A stretch of 64,000 nucleotides of DNA from Codonopsis lanceolata (GCA_013146195.2 CM028377.1:20362796-20426795), one strand, 5' to 3'. Positions 46,607 through 58,913 are shown, counted from the first letter of the stretch. Notes: generated from the letters alone by a model not told the origin. Translations and numbers: made by a program.

Positions 46607-47337
46607 TGACTATGGTACTGTTTGGAGATGTTAATAATTATTTCAGTGTTTTAGATGTACTCCATAGTTGTCGTATTATGGACCTTATTTATGTTTTATG
46701 ATGTGAGTAGTGGTTTTTCCTTTTGTTGGTCAAGAGACAGTTGTAAAATATTGAACCATGTTGTAATATATTATGCAGCACTTGAATGAAACTCTGTCCA
46801 TTTCTATCCTTTGATGTCTTCGATTGTTTTTGCTGTTTTTGACCTTTCTACTATCTTCAACAGTCTTTGCTGTTTTTGTTATCTTCGACCACACACGAAG
46901 GCTGCCTACGTTTCCTCAAAATAAGGCTCAGGTCGACATAGTTCTTTCTTAAAGGAAAGAACTATTCGTTGAAGACCTTTTTCGTTACAGATCATGATGT
47001 AGACTGTATAATGTGAACTGTATGCTGAAGGCTGCATGCTGAAGACTGTACGCTGTAATCTGTATGCTAGAGGCTGTACGCCGGAGACTTTTCTCTCTCT
47101 TCTTTTCTCATGGGTTTTTCTTTTTTAGTTGCTTTACCTTGTGCCTAGGTCGCCTTTTCGGGTTTTCGACCTACCGAGCCTTTATTCCTCCTTATGTATT
47201 TCTTTTTTGTTTTGCTCTAATTTTTGCCTAGACCGCTCTTTCAGGTTTTCGACCTGCCGAGCTGGAGAGAGAGAAAGATAAAATATTGGGGCCGTCATAG
47301 CATGCTATATTAGCACTACCTTGGCCTATGCGTCATA
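46607..47337 (-). other. 3' region of Tat-like element 2 downstream of integrase
   Basis: Continuous with 35912 once copy B is removed. It contains the AAGGCTGCCTACGTTTCCTC block (about 46895), a short CTGTATGCTGAAGACTG-type repeat (47000-47085) and two TTTTGCCTAGRYCGCYYTTT blocks (47140-47240). No gene. Confidence 0.6.
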
Positions 47338-48744
47338 TCATTTTAGTTTATCCATGTTGAAAGGCTGAACGAGATCTTCCACATCATGATTGGTTAGGAA
47401 TACAACACCTCCTGACTGTATTTGTTTGACTATGTATGGTCCCATCCGTGGAGGCTTCCATTTTCCCCTAGTGACGACGTAACTGAGGGGTTTTTCTATG
47501 AGTACCGGGTCACCCAATTGGATATTTCGATCCTTGAATTTCTTGTTGAATGCTCGAGCGACTCTTGTGTGATATGCTCGTGTGTGTTCTAAAGCTAGCA
47601 ATCTGCATTCATCAATCAGTGGTAACTCATTGTAACGTTGTCTAAGCCAGTCAATTTCGGCTATGTCTGTTTCCATCACTACTCTCAATGATGGAATCTC
47701 AACCTCAATAGGTAGCACGACTTCTATGCCATATGCTAAGGAGTACGGCGTAGCCCCTGTAGGTGTGCGGACTGATGTGTGGTATCCCAAAAGTGCTAAC
47801 GACAATTTATCTGGCCAATCTTTTCTAGTTTTTGCCATTTTCCGGATGATGTTTTCAAATGTTTTGTTAGAACCTCGATTGCTCCATTAGCTTGTGGTCG
47901 ATTTGGGGATGACTTATGTCGCTTTATTCTGAATTCATCAAGCAGCCTGTTAACTTCACCCCCGAAGTATATGACGTTGTCGGAGAACATTTGAAACGGT
48001 ACTCCGTATCTATAGATGATGGTGAATCTGATGAACTCAACCACCTTTCTGGCATTCAACACTTTGTAGGAGGCGACCTTTACCCATTTGGTGAAGTAGT
48101 CGATGGCTACCAGGACGTATTCATGACCGTTTGTTCCTTTTTGGTGAACATGTCCTATGACATCAATTCCCCAGGTTGAAAAGGCCAATGGGCTACTGAG
48201 TTGTATTGTATATGCGGGAGAACATGCTGCAGATTGGCGAAACACTTACACTTGTCATAGTAAGGTATCCATCGAATTCAGCCGGTTTCAAGTGTGCTCC
48301 AATAATATCCCTGTCGGATAGCTTTTTTTAAAGCATGTGTCTGTTCATATGTGGGCCGCAAGTACCACCATGTAATTGGTCCATGACTCGTTCTGCCTGG
48401 ACTTGATCTATACATAACAGATTTAGACCCTGATAATGCCTTTTATAAAGGCTATCTTCGCTGATAACAAACTGTGCGGCCCATTTGCGAAGGGCGATCC
48501 TTCCACTTCGGTCTAAACCGGTTGGGTACTCATTTTTCTTGAGTACATTCCAAATGTATGTGTACCAAGGCTCAGTGTTTCCCTCGGGAGTTGTATTGAT
48601 TATAAAGTAGTAGGCGAGAGCGACATTCTTTCATACTACTAATGGTTGTATGTTCATGGCTGAAGGGACCTCGTCTAGTGAAGCCAGGGTTGCTAATGCA
48701 TCTGCGAAATGATTCCTGTCTTGTGGCAGATAATGGAATGATAT
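47338..48744 (-). pseudogene. gypsy RNase H end and integrase (Tat type)
   Basis: From 48744 the minus strand completes RNase H (HYLPQDRNHFADALATLASL). After stops and frameshifts the integrase core follows: WGIDVIG with the first Asp, FSDNVIYF with the second Asp, and NRPQANGAIEVLTKHLK with the Glu, giving the D,D-35-E spacing expected for retroviral-type integrases. A second frame continues RKDWPDKLSLALLGYHTSVR, then TPTGATPYSLAYGIEVVLP and a C-terminal GPYIVKQIQSGG (GPY/F module), ending at 47338. It is related to plant Tat/Ogre integrases. At least three frameshifts or stops make it non-functional; the usual TDNG is SDNV. Confidence 0.85.
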
Positions 48745-48982
48745 GTCGTTGATAGATGTGTTTTATACGCATCTATTGTGTATATATTTCTATTTAAGAC
48801 TGTGCTTTTCTGCGAGTTTCCGAAGCTTTTGATATGGGTTTTAGTGTTTTATGAGTTTCAGGTTAAAGTTGAGGAAAAAGATGGATTTCAGGCCATTTTG
48901 CAGTTATATGAAGTTTCCAAGGGCCTAAGTGCAATTCTGCTGAAGAAGAAGGTCCAAAAGAGTCAAAAATACTGTTTAGGAG

Positions 48983-49095
48983 GCTGAGAGCTCGCTCAGC
49001 AGGAGGCTGAGCGAGTGCGCAAAAAGCAGAAGCAAGAATTCAGAAGCAGGGCCCTGAGCGATCACTCAGGGTATGGGTTGAGTAACCGCTCAACC
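48983..49095 (+). promoter_or_regulatory. hairpin cluster upstream of the F1 TATA box
   Basis: GCTGAG-AGCTCG-CTCAGC (48983), CCCTGAG-CGATCA-CTCAGGG (49052) and GGTTGAG-TAACCG-CTCAACC (49076): perfect stems of 6-7 bp, each with exactly 6 unpaired bases. Confidence 0.55.
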
Positions 49096-49145
49096 CCGAT
49101 TTTCAGCAAGGGCAGATTTTGTCTTTTCTCCAAAACCCTAGTTAG

Positions 49146-49152
49146 TATAAAT
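49146..49152 (+). promoter_or_regulatory. TATA box of F1
   Basis: TATAAAT in AGTATAAATAAAACCC, 50-160 bp downstream of the hairpin cluster. Confidence 0.5.
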
Positions 49153-50093
49153 AAAACCCAGCCTCTACAAGCTTGGTATCATCCATTTTTAGGTCAATTT
49201 AGGCTGCTCTTGAGCACTCTCAAGAGGCAAAAATAGTTTGTAATTTAGTTTTACTTTCAATTGTTGAAGATTGAAGATGATCCAATCCATTCATATGTTG
49301 TGTTCATCATCTATGATGAACTAACTTTCCCATCCTAGGCATTGGAGGTAACTTTGTATCGAATTTTATGTGTTAATATATTCTTATTCTATCACCTTAT
49401 TGTTTATCATATTTGATTATAATTGGTTTACATTGAAATTATCGTATAATGGCTGTATTAATGAATGTGTAAGCTCATGGGTACGATGAACTTCTCCATT
49501 GAATGCATAAGTCATACACTGGCCAACCTAATTGATAAATAGGTCTCTCTAACTCCCAACCGTAGGCTAAGGAGTAGATCTAGGTTCGTATTTGTAAGGT
49601 GGAATGCAATATGGAGTACCATAGAGTCCATTCCTCAATGCTTTAATTCCTACGGAACTTAATGGACTCTTCATTACTTTGTGGACGGACCATGAAAGCA
49701 CAGCCAAAGCGGAGTACTAAGGATTGCAATCCTCGACCGTAAGTCTCAATCCTTTACCTAGCGATATGACCCATAATTGATAGATATATTTAGACCAATA
49801 CACATAAAAGGAGATACAAGTGAATCCCAATACCTAGACTTTCTCATCCATAAAACTTTTACAAATTCAGTCTTCTACAAGTAGTTAATGTTAGATTCCT
49901 TTCAGTAGTTTAATTTAGTATTAATTTCAATTCAAAACAAAAACCCCTCTTTTATTTTATTGCAATTATTTTAATTAGTTTAGATTAAATCTTTTTTTAA
50001 TTCATTCTCCCTGCGGTTCGACCCTTGCTACCATCTTTCTATTCTACAATAGTCTTGTGCACTTGCAAGGTAAATTTAAGACACATTAGTCGT

Positions 50094-50436
50094 CGAACTT
50101 CTTCACAATGGTAGTCAGACGAGCATGATATAGTTGCAGGTGGGGGTCCTGTGTTTTCCATTTCCCTTCGATCTGATTCATAATCAGAGAAGAATCACCG
50201 AAGACCTCTAATTCTCTGGCCCCTTTTCAAAGTGTTTCTTCTAGACCAGCAATGCAAGCTTCGTATTCAGTAGTGCTGTTGGAGCATTCAAATTCCAATC
50301 TTATTGGCAATGGTGTATGAGAATCTGTCGAGTCGATGAGCAGTATCCCTATGCCAAAACCTCTTTTATTGGCAACTCCATCAAATAATAGTTGCCATTT
50401 GGTGTCGTGATCTGTGACTTCAAAAAGCACCTTCAT
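50094..50436 (-). pseudogene. gypsy RNase H, N-terminal part
   Basis: Reads WQLLFDGVANKRGFGIGILL, then TTEYEACIAGLEETL and, in the next frame, VFGDSSLIMNQIEGKWKTQ. These are the DG, EYEA and GDS motifs that hold the catalytic acidic residues of plant gypsy RNase H. A frame change near 50227 separates them. The sequence FDD at 50094 joins FHYLPQDRN on the far side of F1 when one GTCGT is removed. No reverse transcriptase precedes it. Confidence 0.85.
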
Positions 50437-50504
50437 GTCCTAGTGCCAAATCATTGACATTTTCTGTTTCTAGTGGCTTTGCATCTGGATATGTCCATGC
50501 ATCT

Positions 50505-50640
50505 TTATAAGACCTTGAGAACACGTTTGCAAAACTCTGTCAATAAACTGATCAATACTAATCTGTCTTGACCTTGCAGATAACTACCAATTCTGATTTC
50601 TCTGATCTCACTGTTCAGCCCCAGATTGATAACTGACAAG
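50505..50640 (-). pseudogene. protease-RT linker fragment of Tat pol
   Basis: Minus-strand frame VINLGLNSEIREIRIGSYLQ, then LISLLTEF and, in a shifted frame, NVFSRSYKDAW. This matches the linker before reverse transcriptase in plant Tat elements (pattern INLG...REVxIG...LLxxYxDVFAWSYxD). RNase H follows within about 70 bp, so the entire reverse transcriptase domain is missing. Confidence 0.6.
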
Positions 50641-50882
50641 TATTCTTCCATTGTTGTTGTAACGTGCTCACCTGTCTCTTGACCAACTTTGCGATCTCGG
50701 TTAAGTATTCTTTATCTTTAGGGTCCATTTTGTTAAATAATTCATTATTAGCTGGTTTAATTATATTTTCAGTTAATTCATCTTTTAACAAGTTGGCAAC
50801 TATAGAATACACACAAACACTGAGACTTTCATTATCAAGCGAGGTTACAGACTGGGCTATTTCATTGAGGTCCTGGGAGTGA
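50615..50882 (-). other. unrecognised frame at the edge of Tat-like element 2
   Basis: A 65-codon frame (50812-50615, extendable upstream to about 50880) with KMDPKDKEYLTEIAKLVKRQ, amphipathic and charged. I do not recognise it. It ends in the Tat linker in another frame, so the junction near 50650 may be a recombination or insertion point. Confidence 0.3.
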
Positions 50883-50889
50883 GGTTCTC

Positions 50890-51848
50890 GATTTGGGTAT
50901 CAAGAAGCGGGCTGGTAGGTGACCAGTCTATTGCTAATATAGCGGGTAAGGTGTGAAAGATTGATTGTAGCTATAATTATATAAATGACCTAATAAACAA
51001 TAAGTAAAAACAGAAAAACAAAACAATAAAAACTAAATAGAAAGTTTTTGAAAAATGTTTTAAATACAAGCTGTCAATGAACTACTCAATGAAGAGATCA
51101 TTGAAGCAAAAGAAAGCGGCGGCAATAAAATAAAGAAAATAGTAAAAGAAAGTAAAGAGAAACTGAACACGAGAGATACCTTTTGATCAATATAAAAAAT
51201 CAACATATTGATCGGCCCTCATGGCTAAAAATATTTCATTAGTAAAACGGTTTAAGCTCATTACAACGAAAGACTACCAAAGTGAAATTTATGTAAAAAC
51301 TTTATATGGAGTAGATATGACTATAAATATCACTAACACTTCAGACTACCTAAACCGGTATACACTCAATAGCTTTTAAAAAAGAGGTAGTAGGAGGTAT
51401 TAATAGAAAACTGTGCTGGTGACAAAATGAATGAAGACTCCGATCGATGTAACTTCATTCAACAATTCATTCAGAATGCAGCAACAGTTTCGAAATTTCT
51501 TTCTCTTCTCTCTATTGTGTTCTCTCTTTGTGATTTGTAAATAATATATTCTAACTATAAATCAAGTTAAATACTAAGAAAGGATAAATAAATAAATAAT
51601 ATATTCTAACTATATAAATAATTAAAACAAAGTTAATTTTAAAACTCTAACAATATAAATAAATACTAGTAATTATAAACCATAAAGAGACATAAACCCT
51701 AATAAATAATTTCTTCGAAAAATAACCTTTCTCTAAAAGGTTTAATAGATAATAAATAATTAGTAAAAATCAAGAAAGCTAAAACTAATAATAAATTAAT
51801 TTAAACAATATAAATCATTAAATAATGTCAACAAATTAATCTCTAACA
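50890..51848 (-). mobile_element. 3' LTR of minus-strand copia element H (probable)
   Basis: On the minus strand a purine tract (AAAAAAAGGGGGAG) is followed by TGTTAGAGATTAATTTG, an LTR-like start at 51848. Inside are a CAATAGAGAGAAGAGAAAG leader-like stretch and AT-rich DNA. The far boundary near 50890 is uncertain. Confidence 0.45.
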
Positions 51849-51850
51849 AT

Positions 51851-51864
51851 CTCCCCCTTTTTTT
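51851..51864 (-). other. polypurine tract of copia element H
   Basis: AAAAAAAGGGGGAG on the minus strand, the usual form in Sirevirus-like copia elements, sited directly before the LTR start. Further GGGGGAG/AAGGGGAG motifs on the same strand lie near 51945, 52035 and 52385. Confidence 0.6.
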
Positions 51865-53310
51865 ATTTTCTGGAAAAAATTAAACCAATCAAAAATATAT
51901 GAAATATTTTAAGCATAATTTTGATAAAACATAATAACTCCCCCTAAATTCAAAAACTAATAAAGATTTAGATTTTAAGTTTAAGTTTTGAAACACAAAA
52001 AAACAGAATCATCTATTTCTTATAAAAATAAAATCAACTCCCCTTAGTTTAAAAATCATATACGAAGACATTTTAATATAACATGAACTCCTCCTTAATT
52101 TAAAATCAAGTAATAAACATTATCAAAATATTTAAAACCATTAAAAATATTTTTTTGTAAACAATACTATACCCTCTAAGTTTAAAAACAAATATAAACC
52201 TATTTTAAACAAAGAACTCTAGAAATAAACATATGCATAAGTCAAATTCAAAACAAAACAAGTCCAACATGCATATCAAACACTTAAGGATCAAACAATC
52301 ATAGCAAGTGTTTATAACTATCCATCATCAACAAGTAACAAACGTTATAATTACTATCAACTCCCCTTGAATTAGCAAACTTCTCCCCCTTGGTTTTGGC
52401 CAGAAATAAGCAAAGCTTTTAATAAATACAACCAAAACAACAAAAGAAAGTCGCGTAAAAACAAATCAGGATAAAATGGTTTAAAAATAAAATAATCAAG
52501 ATGATTATCAAAGTAGAACAAAACCACAGAGAGGATTAAAGCCAATTAGCATTACCATTTAACACTTCCACTAAAACATATCAACAGACAAGTGATATAA
52601 ATAAACTTCCCTAAAACATGAAATAAAACCTTCTTTGTTGACGACAGAGGAAGAAACCTTGAAATATAGCATGAAAAGAATGGTTGACAAAATGCTGATA
52701 AATATCGTGGATATATGCTTGCATAAATGATGAGGACAAGAAGATGTACCAGAATATGAGATAGATGGATGCAATTTCCAATGTGGCTACATTGGAGACA
52801 ACATCAAGATGAACCAGAATAGAAGCAAAAGCAAGTGCAGAAACAACTTCTATAACATTCATAAAAATATTGAAAATATCATTCTAGTGACTCACCTACC
52901 TTTTAGAGTAAAAGACAACAAACTAGAGTAATAGGGATTAGTAGCATTTATAACATAAGAAGGAATAGGTGTATAAGAAATCATTTATAACAAGGGAAGA
53001 TAAATTGATAACATTTTCTTCAAACATCGGTGATGCCAAACATGTGAGAGCCTAGATTCATTTTATAATAAGGTAGGTTTGCATAGAACTCTAAATAGAA
53101 TCCCTAATATCAATTAAACACTAAGAATTGAGTTAAAGCATATTTGGCAAACTCAGATGCTACCCACACACATTCATCAATAAAAGACGTATCATCAAAA
53201 GATTTCAATCCAGCAAGAGTTACACACGTACAGAAGGCTAAAGAAGACTTACAGTGATGGTAGGAGCAGATGAAGGCTAAAATGAGGGATCATTCAGAGG
53301 ATTCATTTAC

Positions 53311-53739
53311 TTACACATCTGAAACATCATGAAGAGCTTCTTCTTCAGCAGCTGGAAACACATCAACTTCTTCAATATCTTTTCCTTTTGTAGCTTTGTA
53401 GTCTTCAACACTTGAATCGTCGAACTCAAATGAAGAACTCGAGGTGGCCGTAGCTTGATTCTTCAGATTCTCCATAACTTGAGCAATAATCTCAGAATCA
53501 TAGAAGAGATCATCCTCCTTTTGTGCTTTGGCTTCTTCTTCTATTGTCACAACATTAGCAGACAATGTTTCTTTGGAATCAGTTTCTTGAGTATCCAGAT
53601 TGGAATTGTGAGGAGAGATAACACAATGGGTTCCATCTGCCATCCTTTGTACAGTCACATGTGGAACTTCGAGATCAAAGTCTAAATTGATAGGAGAGTC
53701 AGTCGGCTTAACTACTGGTTCAGGTTTAGAAGATGTGAC
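53311..53739 (-). other. acidic unrecognised reading frame
   Basis: A frame reading DSPINLDFDLEVPHVTVQRM, then a very acidic tail with EEEAKAQKEDDLFYDSEI, SSSSFEFDDSSVEDY and FPAAEEEALHDVSDV, stop at 53311. Low complexity at the end, predicted disordered by composition. It could be a gag/linker tail or a captured host segment. No family recognised. Confidence 0.35.
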
Positions 53740-55599
53740 TTATATTTAGTCGTGGATGAAGGTACATCCATCCTGAAATAGCTAATACACTCTCAAGATG
53801 AAAGAAGAAGATTTCATGTTGCTCAAACACAAAGCTTGGTAAGTAGGATTAGCGTGAATAAATTAACCAAGACAAACTGGAGTTTAAACTTTAGCTACAG
53901 TACTTAGCCAATTAAGATTAAAATGAAATGATAACATGCAAATTATGAACGATGAAGAAGTGTTTTATCAAAGCAAATTGATATAAATTTGACATGTTTA
54001 AATAAAACTAGAAGAATTAATCAGAATTTTGTACGGGTTACTAAACTGAAAACAAAATAAAACAACGAAGATAAACTAAACTAAATAAAAGGATTGCGGA
54101 AATAAAGAAAGATATAGGTTTAGAAAATAAATAAGAGTAAATAAAAATATTTGGAGATTTGAAAATATTTAGATTACAGGTTAAAAAGTAAAAAAATATA
54201 TATTCACAATAAAAAAAATATCAAACAGAATTAGATCAACCACAATTATATATATATATATATATATAACTAGAAAAAGTAATAGGTAAGAAATAGAAAA
54301 TTTGAAAAAATAATAACGAGAAACAATGAGATAAACTCATGATCATCCTAAATCAATTAAGGCAAACGAATACCACTTTAAGAACTCCACAGAAATACTA
54401 AGATTTAATATGAAGTTATATAGCACTTTTCAAATGTATTATAAACACAACTCGTATTAATTTTGATATCATAAAACCTTGAGATAGAAGGGTATATTTC
54501 TCAATCCAATCATACAAAACATTCGATTTTCAAGAGAGAAACACATAGTAGCCAAGTATGCATGCCTTAGATCATGCCTAAAAAGATATGAAAGTGTATA
54601 ACCAAAAACAGTGTAGTGATACGGACTGTTAACCAACAATAAAACCTTCAATGATACTACATTAGACACTTCATTTCGCCAAAACATTTTAAAATTGAGA
54701 ATTTGTTTCCAAAAAGTCATTATTAAGAGATACTATTGATCTCAAAACAAATTAGGATATATCCAGCATGTAGCTTTCACACTTTATAAAGAGCCCCACT
54801 TTTTTATCCATTTGTTGTCGGCTTGATAATGTAGCCTCAATTTTGTATTCACATGATCGGATTCAAATAGATACAATTGAACATCAAAGACTTATATATT
54901 TTTTTAATGTGAACCGGCCAAAAAATTTCTTTTGAAATTTGAAAGATAGCTCCTTCATTTATTGGATATAAACAACACCAACTAAGTGATAAACTTTTTG
55001 TAGGAAACATTAAGATCAAGTATAAGCTTTTTCAAAAAAAAATAATAATCAATTCTTGTGTAGTATTGAAACTTAGTTTCTTTTGAAATGACATTCAAAA
55101 ACTCATTGTTTATGAGAACAGTCGTGCAATGCAAGCTAAAAGAGAGAGAGAGAGAGAGAGAGAGGATATGCCTAAAAAAATAAATAAAAAGACAAAATTA
55201 CATATACATGTGATTACTAATATAACCACAAGGTGTGACACACTCGAACAATACATAATTCAGGAGGTTTACGTAGAATGTAAACAAATCCTATTCACCC
55301 ATGTCTTGGCAGCTAAGTAAATCATTAAATAATCAAGTGCAATGTATACATAGGGAAAGATATTTTTCTCAATTAACTAATGAATGAAGATCAATCTAAT
55401 GTAATATAGATTGTAATTAGTATCACATTTAAATTTAGATATACAAGTCCATTGATCATCATTCCAAATATCCCATGTGTCATAGTATAGTTCAGACATC
55501 CTCAAAGATCTAAGAAGCAAATGAGTAAAATCATTTAAAAAAATATATCTATTATACATACTAGTTTTATTTCTAATATTTAACATAACAACATAATTG

Positions 55600-56314
55600 C
55601 CATCTTTATTTAATATATGTAATAAACAACTAAGAATATTATAAGCAACAAGATAGATAAATTTTTCCACACAAAATACCATAATGACTGATTTTCATTA
55701 GGAGTAATATTTTCATATAGTAAAACCTTTATAAGAAGTCTATAGTCACAATTATGAACATGATAGGTATGATGTGTCTTTAATTTTCTCATAGGTAAGT
55801 GTATAAGATTGTTTAAAACCTTTAATTTGACTTTCAAATTATTTTTAATGACATCATGATCATAAAAACTACAAATTTTCAAAGGTTTCAAAACATATAA
55901 ATTTTTAATGATTGAAGAAATAGAAGGAATAAAATCTTAGTTAATATCTAATAAGAATTTCTCATGCACAAGATTTGGCAAAATATCCATAATTTAAATT
56001 TTCATAGGCATGAGTTTAGCTATACTCAGATTATAACAAAAAATCATAGCAAGGGGTATTGAAACACCTTCTTCAATCATACTTACCTTCCAATAACTTT
56101 TGTTATTGTTAACAATTTCATAAGCTAGATGGTTCACAAGGTAATCAGACCTTGGAATATTTGATATCTTTTTCTTAAAGATATGTTTGGTACCTGCCAT
56201 GTTAGTGAAACATGAAACAGAGGCAGAAGAGGTAGAAAGCTGGACAGTTTTGGGAAAAATAGTAGAATGAGGTGTCCAATGACCTTTCATCGGAGACATC
56301 ATTACACTTAACAT
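55600..56314 (-). pseudogene. broken unrecognised frame downstream of copia H gag
   Basis: Minus-strand frame with ISNIPRSDYLVNHLAYEIVN, then KSYWKVSMIEEGVSIPLAMI. After stops a further Leu/Ile/Lys-rich frame (55891-55610) runs on. The look is of a real but decayed protein, loosely like the putative-plant-transposon proteins seen in other elements, but I cannot assign it. Confidence 0.3.
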
Positions 56315-56338
56315 ATTTTCTTTGTGCCAAAATTTATA

Positions 56339-57283
56339 CTAGAAATTGTTATGGATATTAATCAACCAATTATTGTTTAAAACATCAATCCAAAACTTTT
56401 CAAAGTACATATCAATATTTTTTAGAATAATTTTAGAACCTAGTTGTTTGGGTTTTTCGAAAACAATTTGAGAAGAAAACTTATTTTTGAAAGAGCAATC
56501 CAAAGAGTTTTGTAAGACAATTTCTTGTAAATCAAAAAGAGAGTTTTGAAGCAAAGAATTTTCACTTGTAGAAAAGCAATTTTGAACATCTTTAAATGTA
56601 GCTTCATTTTTCTTTTCAAAACTTGTATCTTCCTTTTGAAAAGATTTATCATTTTGATCAAAAACTTTGTAAGGTTCTTTTTGCATGACATTACAGTGGT
56701 TTACCTTGCTTTCTTTAGTAGATGAACTACTAAGATCTTGAATATCTTCCACCACAAATGAAGAACACTTACTTTTGGATTGAGAGTCTTGACACTTCTT
56801 CTTCTTCTTCCTGTTAAGATGCTTTTGAAAATTTTCAATGATAAGTGCATCAATATCCTTATTCAAATACATCTTGCTCATATCATTGCAAGCATCAATA
56901 AGCTCTTCCTCCTTGATAGTATGAGCTTCTAAGACATCTTTTTCTTTTAAAATATTGAGTTGATGGGAAACATACAATTCAAAATCATTAAGACTATGAA
57001 TAATAAAATCAAAAGTAAAAAGAGATGTTTTCAAAGAATTTTCCAACTCAAAAATTTTAGGATTGAATTTTTCAGGAAGGGACCTCAAAATTTTGTTTAC
57101 CATCCTTTCATTGGAGACTTCATCTCCTAGAGATTGTAAGGCTTTGGAAAGATCAAGAATTCTAATACTATAAGAAGTAATACTCTCGTTTTCTTCCATT
57201 CTCAATTTTTCAAATTTGGTTTGAAGTATAAAACATTTAGTTTGTCTCACACTTTTAGGGCCTTCACAACGACTTTGAAAATC
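56339..57283 (-). pseudogene. copia gag (element H), main part
   Basis: From 57283 the frame reads FQSRCEGPKSVRQTKCFILQ, TKFEKLRMEENESITSYSIR, ILDLSKALQSLGDEV and MVNKILRSLPEKFNPKI. This is the conserved UBN2/gag block of plant copia elements (pattern ExESIxxYxxR...LGxxVxxxxxVxKILRSLPxxF). The last 150 residues are Lys/Ser-rich with no CCHC zinc knuckle, ending at 56339. The first residues of the open frame (57304-57284) belong to the inserted LTR. The gag start is upstream at 60589 and beyond. Confidence 0.85.
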
Positions 57284-58913
57284 TGATGAGCCCAAGATTT
57301 CCACTAATTTTCTCGGGAATTTTCTTCTATTTTGTGCTATTTTTGAGTTAATTATGCTTTGGAAATATTATTATTTATGTTTTTGTGCTTAATGTAGGTT
57401 TCCATACATAATCAAGTTTTTATATGTTGTTTAGCATGAAGTTCGAGACAATTCCGAGCTTAAAAGTTAAATTGGAATTTATTTGCTCAACGTCCGTTAA
57501 GACCGTTAAGAGATCAAAGGCAACTGAGGGATAACAGAGAGTAATAGAGCTAATTGTGGACCAATCTGCAAGAGCTGGGGCAGGAAGGAAGGCGGCGCTA
57601 ATTACAGAAAGCCCAGGGGCACCAGAGCAAGTTTGAAAAAATGCAGGGAGTGCAATCCAGAAAGATCCCTCTACGTTGTCGCCTTCCCAGTGGTGCCATG
57701 TGTCGCCACCCCAGTCTCCCTCACCAGCTGTTGGCCCGCGTCCCCTGTGATGGATCCAAGTCATCCAGCCTATTTGCTGCCCTAACCGCCTACCATCCAG
57801 TCCGCTCCCTCTCACATCTCTCACCCACTTTCACCCAGGTTGACCCACATGTCCCTCATCCTGGGCTGCCCTGCTCCAGTCGTGACCCATCCACTTATTT
57901 CTTCCCTATTTAGCCCCCAAACTCTCTTTGCACTCCCTAAAATACCCCTGGCAGCTTGAAAACACTTGTGCCTTCTCCATTTTTAATCCCAGCCTGCCTT
58001 ATTTTGTAAAACAAGCCCCCATTTACGGGCTATTGAGCCCTAAATAGGGCATGATCGATGTCTTATTTTAATTATTTTTCTTGCAAGTGGACAAGACTAT
58101 TGTAGAATAGTTTTGGTAAGAAAGGGTCGAACCACAGAGGCAAAAAGATCACAGATAGCACGATTATCGGTAGCAAATTATTAAACTAAGGCCGTTTTTA
58201 TATTGATTTTAATCTAAACTAATTATTATTCTGGTGTTAACTAAATTAGCAGCAATCACAATTTATGAAGATCTTATGATGGATGGAAATCTAGAATTAG
58301 GGTTTCACTTGTATCTCCTCTATGGCTTATTTTAATAAAGTATCATTCAATTTCTTGGGTTCGTTCACAAAATATAGATATAGCCTGTTGAATTACCGTT
58401 CAGTCTCCATCTTCAAATAATTCATTCATTCTATATCCTAGGCACAAGAACATATGATCTAACTGTCACTTAGGTCATATATGGAACCTGACCCTAACTT
58501 ATCACTCTCGTGCATCGATAAGTTCAATTTATTGTGATGGTGAGCCGATTAATGCGACATATGCACATTGATCATGCAGTTATCCGCACCTCTAGGCCTT
58601 TATTATTCACGATTACATTCATTTGTTCAAAGTGAAATAATAGAGGGATTGATAATCACCACAATCAACAAGAATTGAATGAATAAAAATATAATTAAAG
58701 CATAGATTCGATACAAGTTACCTCCCAACTCCTAGATTAATGGATGTTTAGTTCATCCTTGAAGATGAATAGCACATGGAGATGATAGAATACATGAATC
58801 GATCTTCAATCCTTGTAATTACAATAACTAATTATGTTATACACACTAATTCCTATTCTAAAGCTATAGAAAACTGATTTCTGGCCGTCCTCCAGCCTTG
58901 GCTACCGGCCTCT

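Larger units (their letters stand above)
48750..50088 (+). mobile_element. solo LTR of the TGAT...ATCA family (copy F1)
   Basis: 1339 bp flanked by the target duplication GTCGT (48745-48749, 50089-50093) and inserted into RNase H. It starts TGATAGATGTGTTTTATACG and ends AAGACACATTA, where the last dinucleotide is altered from CA. Same family as 58052-59327 in opposite orientation. Near the 3' end it has CCCTGCGGTTCGACCC. Contains three or four hairpin motifs (48983-49095) and a TATA box (49146). The two frames inside (69 and 73 codons) are not supported as genes. Confidence 0.85.
27170..50650 (-). mobile_element. Tat-like gypsy element 2, nested and incomplete
   Basis: In minus orientation: protease-RT linker (50640-50505), RNase H (50436-50094), integrase (48744-47338), 3' region, opposite-strand plant genes (30549-35800), tandem array (29945-28681) and 3' LTR (28450-27170). 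Interrupted by a complete gypsy element (35913-46601) and a solo LTR (48750-50088). The 5' LTR and gag are not in the window; the element breaks off near 50650. The order pol, antisense reading frames, tandem repeats, 3' LTR fits what has been described for extra reading frames and variable 3' regions in the Tat lineage. Confidence 0.75.
51865..56338 (-). other. interior of copia element H, no recognisable pol
   Basis: 4.5 kb very AT-rich. No protease, integrase or reverse transcriptase motif was seen. Two better frames are listed separately. GA microsatellite at 55138-55164; TA run at 54246-54268. Confidence 0.55.

Noticed and set aside
48778..49236. Two consecutive frames of 69 and 73 codons
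   Set aside because: They fall within the solo LTR F1 and span its hairpin cluster and TATA box, so coding is unlikely.
50505..50882. Possible endogenous pararetrovirus fragment
   Set aside because: The neighbouring RNase H and integrase are plant gypsy Tat type, and a pararetrovirus would lack integrase; no movement or coat protein motif was seen.
57641..57913. 90-codon GC-rich frame
   Set aside because: It lies inside a solo LTR with a defined target duplication and is overlapped by an antisense frame of similar length; no motif.
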